Both the position numbers and the translations under genes were made by a program. This document shows positions 1 to 5,417 of a stretch of 7,048 nt of DNA, in pieces. Source of the DNA: Oligoflexia bacterium (GTDB taxonomy: Bacteria; Myxococcota_A; UBA796; UBA2385); NCBI GenBank assembly GCA_013152105.1, contig JAADHA010000310.1, positions 1 through 7,048 on the forward strand. The letters are read 5' to 3'. The notes under the pieces are model-generated. The model saw nothing but the letters and a program-made list of their open reading frames with translations, ran no database searches and had not been told where the DNA came from. The stretch's first letter is position 1. Every line of letters starts with the position of its first letter.

Positions 1-1163
1 TCGGGGGCCTGCCAGCCCTGGATGGCCAGGGCCTGCTGGAGACCGGCCAGGCACAGGCTGACGTGGGCCCGCGTGCAGCTTGCCCCCATCAGGCCGATCC
101 GCCAGGCCTTGCCCGCGAAGGCGCCGAGACCTCCACCGATCTCCAGGCCAAGCTGGTCGAGCAGGAAGCGCCGAACCTCGGCCTCGTCGACCCGGTCGGG
201 AGTCGAGACCAGGGTGAGCTGCGGCAGTCGCTCTTCGGCGGGCACGGGCAGGGTCAGACCCAGGGCGAGCAGGCCCGCCCGAAGGGCAGCGGCGTGGCGG
301 CGGTGGCGAGCGAAACGCACGGCGAGGCCCTCTTCCAGGACGCATCGCAGACCCGCATACAGTGCGTAGTTCATGTTGACGGGTGCGGTGTGGTGATAGG
401 CCCGCTTCTGACCAGACCAGTAGGAGGCCAGCAAGGACAGGTCCAGATACCAGCTCTGTGCTGGGCTCTCGCGCACGGCCACGGCCGCCATGGCCCGCTT
501 GGAGAGGCTCACCGGGGCCAGCCCCGGCGGAACGCTGAGACATTTCTGCGTCCCAGAGTACGCGGCATCCACACCGTGCCTGTCCAGATCGACCGCGCAG
601 CCGCCCAAGGACGTGACACAGTCGGTCAGGAGGAGGGCGCCGATCTGGTCGGCCACGGCCCGCATGCCCGACAGGTCCTGAAGCACCCCGGTGCTGGTCT
701 CGGCGTGAACAACCGCCAGCAGCTTGAAGCGGCGGCCGTCGGCCCTGGCCAGCAAGTCAGCGGGATCGATGGCCCGACCCCAGGGCGTGTCGACGCGCAC
801 CACCTGGGCCCCACAGCGCCGCGCGACTTCACATATGCGGCCACCAAACACCCCGTTGACCCCCACCAGGACCCGGTCTCCTGGCTCGACCAGGTTGACC
901 AGCAGGGTCTCCATACCCGCCGATCCCGTGCCCGATATGGGCATGGTCATGGCGTTGCGGGTGCCGAAGACCTGGCGCAGCATCGCCTTGGTGCCGTCCA
1001 TGATCTCGATGAAGGCGGGGTCGAGGTGGCCGATGCAGGGCCTGCTCAGAGCCTGGAGTACATCGGGCGGCACATCGCTGGGTCCAGGGCCCATGAGCAC
1101 GCGGGTTGGGGGATTGAGGCGGGGGGGCAGCAGCGCTGGGGCCGTCTGGGAATCGGTCGTCAC
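1..1163 (-). CDS. Alanine-glyoxylate aminotransferase (class V, PLP-dependent), 3' end cut by window edge
   Basis: Reading the minus strand from a GTG at 1163 gives 387 residues with no stop before the edge; human AGT is 392, so only a few C-terminal residues should be missing. The enzyme moves an amino group from alanine (or serine) to glyoxylate, giving glycine, with pyridoxal phosphate in the cytoplasm. Fold type I landmarks are all visible: GPGPSD (25-30), SGTGSAG phosphate-binding loop (77-83), Asp181 in DCVTSLGG, the Schiff-base lysine Lys207 in SGTQK, HHT (257-259), and GGLG followed by Arg355, the expected carboxylate-binding arginine. The resemblance to eukaryotic AGT1 runs along the whole length. 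The GTG start is chosen because GGAGG (plus 1169-1173) lies 5 bases upstream. The nearby aceA/aceB genes favour glyoxylate as substrate. Serine-glyoxylate or serine-pyruvate specificity cannot be excluded from sequence alone. Confidence 0.9.
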   Translation of the reverse strand, partial: MTTDSQTAPALLPPRLNPPTRVLMGPGPSDVPPDVLQALSRPCIGHLDPAFIEIMDGTKAMLRQVFGTRNAMTMPISGTGSAGMETLLVNLVEPGDRVLVGVNGVFGGRICEVARRCGAQVVRVDTPWGRAIDPADLLARADGRRFKLLAVVHAETSTGVLQDLSGMRAVADQIGALLLTDCVTSLGGCAVDLDRHGVDAAYSGTQKCLSVPPGLAPVSLSKRAMAAVAVRESPAQSWYLDLSLLASYWSGQKRAYHHTAPVNMNYALYAGLRCVLEEGLAVRFARHRRHAAALRAGLLALGLTLPVPAEERLPQLTLVSTPDRVDEAEVRRFLLDQLGLEIGGGLGAFAGKAWRIGLMGASCTRAHVSLCLAGLQQALAIQGWQAP

Positions 1164-1168
1164 GAGAA

Positions 1169-1173
1169 CCTCC
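1169..1173 (-). promoter_or_regulatory. Ribosome binding site of the aminotransferase gene
   Basis: The minus strand reads GGAGG followed by five bases and GTG. It fixes the GTG at 1163 as the start, since no ATG occurs earlier in the frame near a comparable site. Confidence 0.75.
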
Positions 1174-1236
1174 AAGGAGTGCGCCCCCTAAGCGCGTGCA
1201 CTGGCGCTGTCACTGCGGTCGGATCCCGCGACGGAT

Positions 1237-1241
1237 AGGAG
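1237..1241 (+). promoter_or_regulatory. Ribosome binding site of mtnA
   Basis: AGGAG sits 6 bases before the ATG at 1248, a normal spacing, and supports that start. Confidence 0.75.
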
Positions 1242-1247
1242 TGGGCC

Positions 1248-2291
1248 ATGCCTGATCACTGCTCGCTCGGACTTCGCTACCACCGCGAACCCCTGTCGGG
1301 CGGTCCAGAACTTCTGGGCGCAAACACCAGCCTTCAGATCCTCGACCAGACCGCCCTGCCCGATGAAGAGCGCTGGCTGGACGCGAGCGACCCGCTGGAG
1401 ATGCTCACCCACATCACCCGCCTGCGGGTCCGTGGCGCACCGATGATCGGCGTGTGCGCCGCCCTGAGCCTGGCGTGTGCGGCCAGCCGCGGGCAGGACG
1501 CCCCGACCTTGCGCCGACACGCCCTGAAGCTTCGCGCCGCGCGCCCCACCGCGGTGAACCTGATGGCGGCCATCGACCGTCTGCTAGCGGTGCTAGATAC
1601 TGCACCCAAGCAGCTTGTGGTCGAGGCCGAGCGTGTCTTCACCGACGACCGGGCCCTGTGCGAGGCCCTCGCCCGACGAGGGTCGCGCCGCATTCGCCCC
1701 GGCGATGCCATCCTGACCCACTGCAACACCGGTGGCCTGGCCACCGCGGGGGTCGGCACCGCGCTGGGCGCAATCCGGCGGGCCCATGAACAGGGCAAGG
1801 GGATCACGGTCTGGGTCGACGAGACCCGGCCCCTGCTGCAAGGCGGGCGACTGACCGCCTGGGAATTGGAGCACCTACAGATTCCATACCACCTGATCAC
1901 GGACAGCACCGCCGGCCTGCTGATGGCCCGGGGGCAGGTCGATCGCGTCCTGGTGGGCGCGGACCGCATCGCTGCAAACGGCGACTTCGCCAACAAGATC
2001 GGCACCTACAGCCTGGCGGTCCTGGCCCACCACCATGGCGTGCCCTTTCACGTCGTCGCGCCTCGCACCACGGTGGACCCGGCCTGTCCAGACGGCGCGG
2101 TGATCCCCATCGAAGAGCGGGCAGCGGACGAGGTGCGCGGGCTGTCTGGGCGCCTGCGCTGGGCGCCGATGAAGGCACCCGTCTTCAACCCGGCCTTTGA
2201 TGTGACACCCGCTGACTTGGTGACGAGCTGGATCCTGGACGACGCCGAGCTGAGCCCTCAGGACGTGGGTTCCGGGGGGCTGCTCACCTGA
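1248..2291 (+). CDS. mtnA: Methylthioribose-1-phosphate isomerase
   Basis: MtnA converts 5-methylthioribose-1-phosphate to 5-methylthioribulose-1-phosphate in the methionine salvage pathway, which recycles the methylthioadenosine left by polyamine synthesis. The 347-residue product has the usual length. Family signatures appear in order: RVRGAPMIG (60-68), THCNTGGLATAG (157-168) with the catalytic Cys159, DETRPLLQG (191-199), GADRIAANGD (237-246) with the catalytic Asp239, then NK (249-250) and NPAFDVTP (314-321). The Cys/Asp pair lies one residue from the published Bacillus subtilis positions (Cys160, Asp240), which separates MtnA from the related eIF2B subunits. No other salvage gene (mtnK, mtnB, mtnC, mtnP) lies in the window, so this is a lone pathway member between glyoxylate genes. 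It is divergent from the aminotransferase and ends 21 bases from the stop of aceA, which faces it. Confidence 0.96.
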   Translation: MPDHCSLGLRYHREPLSGGPELLGANTSLQILDQTALPDEERWLDASDPLEMLTHITRLRVRGAPMIGVCAALSLACAASRGQDAPTLRRHALKLRAARPTAVNLMAAIDRLLAVLDTAPKQLVVEAERVFTDDRALCEALARRGSRRIRPGDAILTHCNTGGLATAGVGTALGAIRRAHEQGKGITVWVDETRPLLQGGRLTAWELEHLQIPYHLITDSTAGLLMARGQVDRVLVGADRIAANGDFANKIGTYSLAVLAHHHGVPFHVVAPRTTVDPACPDGAVIPIEERAADEVRGLSGRLRWAPMKAPVFNPAFDVTPADLVTSWILDDAELSPQDVGSGGLLT

Positions 2292-2312
2292 GCGCCTGCG
2301 CGCCGGCTCACT

Positions 2313-3587
2313 CTAGAACTGTTCAGCCTCGGTCGACCCGGCCAGGGCTGATGTGCTGGACTGGCCACCGGTGATGACGCTGCGGACCTCGTCGAAGTAG
2401 CCGGTGCCGACCTCGCGCTGGTGCTTGACCGCGGTGTAGCCGTCGGGCACGCCAGCGAATTCGGCGTCCTGCATATCGGCGTAGGCGGCCATGCCTCGCT
2501 CCCGATAGCCCTGGGAGAGGTTGAACATCGACCAGTTGAGGGCATGGAAGCCGGCCAAGGTCACGAACTGGTACTTGTAGCCCATGGCGCCAAGCTCGCG
2601 CTGGAACTTCGCGATGGTCGCATCGTCCAGGTTGCTGCGCCAGTTGAAGCTGGGTGAACAGTTGTAGGCCAGCATCTTGCCGGGGAAGCGGGCGTGGATG
2701 GCGTCGGCGAAGGTGCGCGCCTGCTCCAGATCGGGGTGGCCGGTCTCCATCCACACCAGGTCCGCGTAGGGCGCGTAGGACAGGCCGCGCGCGATGCACA
2801 GCTCCATGCCCGGCCGGATGTAGAAGAAACCCTCGGGGCTGCGTTCGCCAGTCAGGAAGGGCCGGTCGGCCGGGTCGATGTCACTGGTGATGAGCCGGGC
2901 GCTGTCGGCATCGGTGCGAGCGACCAGGACCGTGGGCACGTCCATGACATCGGCGGCCAGGCGCGCCGCGACCAGGGTTCGGATGAACTGGCTGGTCGGC
3001 ACCAAGACCTTGCCGCCCAGGTGGCCGCACTTCTTCTCGCTAGCCAACTGGTCCTCGAAGTGGACGCCGGCGGCCCCGGCCTCGATCATGGCCTTCATCA
3101 GCTCGTATGCGTTGAGCGGGCCACCGAAGCCGGCCTCGGCATCGGCCATGATCGGGGCCAGCCAGTGGCGCTTGGCCCCTCCCTCGCTGTGCTCGATCTG
3201 GTCGGCCCGAAGCAGCGCGGCGTTGAGCCGCTTGAGGAGCTGGGGTACGGAGTTGACCGGATACAGGCTTTGATCAGGGTAGACATTGCCCGAGACATTG
3301 GCGTCGGCGGCGGTCTGCCAACCAGACAGGTAGATGGCCTCCAGCCCCGCCCGAACCTGCTGCATGGCCTGGTTTCCGGTCATGGCACCCAGCGCTTGGA
3401 CGAAGGGGCGCTGCTTCATCAAGCTCCACAGACGACGGGCACCCAGGTCGGCCAGGGTGTGCTGGATGCGGTAGCTGCCTCGCAAGCGGTCGACATCGGA
3501 CTTGCTGTAGGGCCGAACGATGCCGTCCCAACGGTCATCATGGATGTCGCGGGCGAGGGGGGTCTCGATGGAAGCGACGACGGACAT
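2313..3587 (-). CDS. aceA: Isocitrate lyase
   Basis: AceA cleaves isocitrate to succinate and glyoxylate, the first step of the glyoxylate bypass used for growth on acetate or fatty acids. The 424-residue protein matches the size of bacterial short-form lyases (E. coli 434, M. tuberculosis Icl1 428). The signature KKCGH is at 185-189 with catalytic Cys187; SGWQ is at 88-91, ADAEAGFGG (148-156) is a Mg/substrate-binding stretch, and NCSPSFNW (309-316) binds the substrate carboxylates. The C-terminus, STEAEQF, resembles the usual end of the family, so the gene is intact. These motifs distinguish it from methylisocitrate lyase, though some lyases of this type also accept methylisocitrate. The ATG at 3587 has GGAGG 4 bases upstream. 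It follows aceB on the same strand after 91 bases, suggesting an aceB-aceA transcript, and converges on mtnA. Confidence 0.97.
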   Translation of the reverse strand: MSVVASIETPLARDIHDDRWDGIVRPYSKSDVDRLRGSYRIQHTLADLGARRLWSLMKQRPFVQALGAMTGNQAMQQVRAGLEAIYLSGWQTAADANVSGNVYPDQSLYPVNSVPQLLKRLNAALLRADQIEHSEGGAKRHWLAPIMADAEAGFGGPLNAYELMKAMIEAGAAGVHFEDQLASEKKCGHLGGKVLVPTSQFIRTLVAARLAADVMDVPTVLVARTDADSARLITSDIDPADRPFLTGERSPEGFFYIRPGMELCIARGLSYAPYADLVWMETGHPDLEQARTFADAIHARFPGKMLAYNCSPSFNWRSNLDDATIAKFQRELGAMGYKYQFVTLAGFHALNWSMFNLSQGYRERGMAAYADMQDAEFAGVPDGYTAVKHQREVGTGYFDEVRSVITGGQSSTSALAGSTEAEQF

Positions 3588-3678
3588 GGTTCCTCCAGAT
3601 GGAGTGGGTGGGGCGGGCGGGGTGAACTGAGGCCGAGCTGGGACTGCGCTGGGATGTGTGGGAGCGGGACTAGCGTCG
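3588..3678 (-). other. aceB-aceA spacer, C-rich on the transcript
   Basis: This 91-base gap separates the aceB stop from the aceA start. In transcript sense it is strongly C-rich and G-poor over plus 3601-3630. I see no T-run terminator and no obvious promoter, so read-through from aceB to aceA is likely. A C-rich, weakly folded stretch could be a Rho loading site, but this is only an inference. Confidence 0.4.
3592..3604 (-). promoter_or_regulatory. aceA ribosome binding site within a small potential hairpin
   Basis: The minus strand reads CTCC-ATCT-GGAG followed by GAACC and the ATG. The GGAGG ribosome binding site (plus 3592-3596) can therefore pair with CTCC just before it, closing a 4-base loop. 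The binding site is clear. Whether the short stem matters in the cell is speculation. Confidence 0.6.
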
Positions 3679-5268
3679 TTAGTCCAGGAGATCGTAGGCG
3701 GGCAGGGTCAGGAAGTCGGGGCACCGCGTGGCCGAGACCAGTTCGACGAAGATCCGAGCGGCATCGGCGAAGCGGTGGCCAGGCCCGGCCTCGGCGCCGA
3801 GTCGAGCGGCCTGGTCTTCGATCACACCCACCACACGTTGTTCGGTGACGACGCTGCCGTCTTCCAGGGTGGCCTTGTGGTGAGCCTGTTGCCAGAGCTG
3901 GGCGCGAGAGATCTCGGCGGTCGCGGCGTCCTCCATCAGGTCGTAGAGCGGCACACAGCCGTTGCCACGCAGCCACGCTTCAAGGTATTGCAGACCGACG
4001 CGAGCGTTCCAGGCGACACCTTGTAAGGTGCGAGTGCCGGCGGGCACGGCCAACAGCTCTGCCTGGCTCACCGAGACCTCGGGGCGAAGCCGGGTGAGCT
4101 GGTTGCTGGCGGGCATATGGGTGTCGAAGACCTGGCGAGCGATCGCCACCAGGCCGGGGTGGGCGACCCAGGTCCCGTCGTGCCCGGCCTTGACCTCGCG
4201 GAGCTTGTCCAGGCGCACCTTCTCCAGGGCAGCGGCGTTCTTCACCGGGTCCCGCTTGATGGGGATCTGCGCCGCCATCCCGCCCATGGCGTGGACCTTG
4301 CGGCGGTGACAGGTCTGGATGAGCAGGCTGGTGTAGGCGGCCATGAAGGGCTGGCTCATGCCGACCTGGGCCCGGTCTGGAAGGAGCATCTCGCGATGAG
4401 CCTGGAGCGTCTTGATGAAGCTGAAGATGTAGTCCCAGCGGCCACAGTTGAGGCCGCTGCTGTGGTCGCGCAGCTCCCACAGGATCTCGTTCATCTGGAA
4501 GGCGGCGGGCAGGGTCTCGATGAGCACCGTGGCCTTGATCGTCCCCTTGGCGATGCCCAGCGCCTGCTGGGCGGCGACGAAGACACCGTTCCACCAGCGA
4601 GCCTCGCGGTAGTGCTGGAGCTTGGGCAGGTAGAAGTAGGGCCCCGTACCCTTGGTCAGCAGGGCGGCCGCGTTGTGGAAGAAATACAGGCCGAAGTCGA
4701 CCAGGCTGGCCGGGGCCGGCTGGCCGTCGACCAGCAGGTGCTTCTCAACTAGGTGGAGCCCACGGGGTCGAACCAGCAGGACGGCCGGGTTCTCACCCAC
4801 CTGGTAGTGCTTGCCGCGCGCCGGGTCGTCGAACTCAATGGACCCAGCGACGGCGTCGATCAGGTTCACCTGTCCGTCGATGCAATTGGCCCAGGTGGGA
4901 CTGTTCGAATCCTCGAAGTCGGCCATGAAGCAGTTCGCACCACTGTTCAGGGCATTGATGATCATCTTGCGCTCGACCGGGCCGGTGATCTCCACCCGGC
5001 GATCGAGCAGGTCGGTCGGGAGCGGGGCTACGGTCCAGTCAGCGGCACGCAGGGCGGCAGTCTCGGCCGGAAAGTCGGGGAGCGACCCGCCATCGTCGGC
5101 CGGGCGGTTGAAGCGGGCCTGCTGTTCACGCCGTGCCGCCAGCAGCTCAGCCCGACGCGGACCGAAGGAGCGGACCAGCTCCGCGACAAAGTCGAGGGCT
5201 GCGGGTGTGAGCACGTCGGCCCGGCGTCCGCTCTGGTCGGCCCGGATGACTACGGGGGCGCTGCTCAT
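3679..5268 (-). CDS. aceB: Malate synthase A
   Basis: AceB condenses glyoxylate with acetyl-CoA and water to malate and CoA, completing the glyoxylate bypass. At 529 residues it fits malate synthase A (E. coli 533) and is far shorter than the isoform G type of about 720. Visible landmarks are MADFEDSNSPTW (115-126), LLVRPRGLHL (164-173) with the active-site arginine of the PRG motif, VLIETLPA (248-255), the family signature GLNCGRWDYIFS (272-283) with the Mg-binding acidic residue, and YDLMEDAATAE (442-452), where Asp447 is the expected catalytic base. All key residues are present. The ATG at 5268 has AGGAAGG (plus 5273-5279) 4 bases upstream. It heads a probable aceB-aceA operon and is divergent from the RamB/ScfR-type regulator, the usual kind of partner for acyl-CoA-responsive control. 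Confidence 0.97.
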   Translation of the reverse strand: MSSAPVVIRADQSGRRADVLTPAALDFVAELVRSFGPRRAELLAARREQQARFNRPADDGGSLPDFPAETAALRAADWTVAPLPTDLLDRRVEITGPVERKMIINALNSGANCFMADFEDSNSPTWANCIDGQVNLIDAVAGSIEFDDPARGKHYQVGENPAVLLVRPRGLHLVEKHLLVDGQPAPASLVDFGLYFFHNAAALLTKGTGPYFYLPKLQHYREARWWNGVFVAAQQALGIAKGTIKATVLIETLPAAFQMNEILWELRDHSSGLNCGRWDYIFSFIKTLQAHREMLLPDRAQVGMSQPFMAAYTSLLIQTCHRRKVHAMGGMAAQIPIKRDPVKNAAALEKVRLDKLREVKAGHDGTWVAHPGLVAIARQVFDTHMPASNQLTRLRPEVSVSQAELLAVPAGTRTLQGVAWNARVGLQYLEAWLRGNGCVPLYDLMEDAATAEISRAQLWQQAHHKATLEDGSVVTEQRVVGVIEDQAARLGAEAGPGHRFADAARIFVELVSATRCPDFLTLPAYDLLD

Positions 5269-5272
5269 GGGT

Positions 5273-5279
5273 CCTTCCT
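5273..5279 (-). promoter_or_regulatory. Ribosome binding site of aceB
   Basis: The minus strand reads AGGAAGG, then four bases, then ATG. It supports the start at 5268. A potential hairpin lies immediately upstream in the leader (plus 5281-5315). Confidence 0.7.
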
Positions 5280-5280
5280 G

Positions 5281-5315
5281 GGTGGTACTTCACCTTCCTC
5301 CGACGGTGAGCCACC
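5281..5315 (-). promoter_or_regulatory. Nested inverted repeat in the aceB leader
   Basis: Outer arms GGTGG (5281-5285) and CCACC (5311-5315) enclose inner arms TCACC (5290-5294) and GGTGA (5305-5309). In the transcript this gives two stacked 5-base stems with an asymmetric bulge and a 10-base loop that itself contains GGAGGA, a ribosome-binding-like word. It ends two bases before the real site AGGAAGG. A further perfect repeat, CACCC-5-GGGTG (5312-5326), overlaps the outer arm and could compete with it. A regulatory role is an inference. Confidence 0.35.
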
Positions 5316-5347
5316 CGCAATGGGTGCCGCGATGTGTGGATGCAGTC

Positions 5348-5367
5348 GCTGTCACGGGCTGGACAGC
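5348..5367. promoter_or_regulatory. Perfect inverted repeat, candidate operator in the aceB/regulator control region
   Basis: GCTGTC (5348-5353) and GACAGC (5362-5367) form a perfect 6-base inverted repeat with an 8-base spacer. It lies between aceB and its divergent regulator and overlaps the candidate -35 hexamer of the regulator. Position and symmetry suit a dimeric DNA-binding protein; the protein is not identified by the sequence. Confidence 0.4.
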
Positions 5368-5388
5368 TAGGCTGCTAGGTTGTAAAGC
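5360..5388 (+). promoter_or_regulatory. Candidate promoter of the RamB/ScfR-type regulator
   Basis: TGGACA (5360-5365, five of six matches to TTGACA) is followed after 17 bases by TAAAGC (5383-5388), a weak -10 with three of six matches. Transcription from here would start near 5395 and leave about 23 bases of leader before the GTG, enough for the ribosome binding site. The AT-rich patch stands out in this GC-rich DNA. Confidence 0.35.
5379..5387 (-). promoter_or_regulatory. RamB-like box upstream of the regulator
   Basis: The minus strand reads CTTTACAAC, matching seven of nine bases of the core CTTTGCAAA in the RamB consensus described for Corynebacterium glutamicum. It overlaps the candidate -10 of the regulator, where binding would repress the gene's own transcription. 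A 7/9 match in one place is suggestive only. Confidence 0.3.
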
Positions 5389-5408
5389 ATGTCAACTCGA
5401 CCGTCCCC

Positions 5409-5412
5409 GGAG
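5409..5412 (+). promoter_or_regulatory. Ribosome binding site fixing the GTG start of the regulator
   Basis: GGAG lies 5 bases before the GTG at 5418. An in-frame TAG at 5376-5378 closes the frame upstream and no other ATG, GTG or TTG occurs between, so GTG 5418 is the only reasonable start. The ATG at 5389 is in another frame and leads to a short frame without support. Confidence 0.65.
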
Positions 5413-5417
5413 TCCGC

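Larger units (their letters stand above)
1164..1247. promoter_or_regulatory. Divergent control region between the aminotransferase gene and mtnA
   Basis: These 84 bases must hold the promoters of both divergent genes. I see no convincing -35/-10 pair for mtnA. For the aminotransferase, the minus strand has GTGACA (plus 1208-1213), close to a -35 hexamer, but only a poor TTAGGG 16 bases further on. An inverted repeat AGCGC-8-GCGCT spans 1191-1208. The word CGCTGTCAC (1205-1213) recurs upstream of aceB. The function as a shared control region is inferred from the gene arrangement. Confidence 0.5.

Noticed and set aside
63..1238. 391-codon plus-strand frame opposite the aminotransferase gene
   Set aside because: It is antisense to a protein with all catalytic motifs of class V aminotransferases, and its own product is Gly/Gln/His-rich without any family resemblance.
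1334..2005. 223-codon minus-strand frame opposite mtnA
   Set aside because: Arg/Ser/Ala-rich shadow of an unmistakable MtnA frame.
2289..2315. GAGC...GCTC symmetry as a bidirectional terminator between mtnA and aceA
   Set aside because: Only four outer bases pair, the inner bases do not, and no T-run follows on either strand.
2694..3848. 384-codon plus-strand frame opposite aceA and the end of aceB
   Set aside because: It spans the intergenic gap and parts of two genes, and the product shows no domain. It is a shadow of the GC-rich coding strand.
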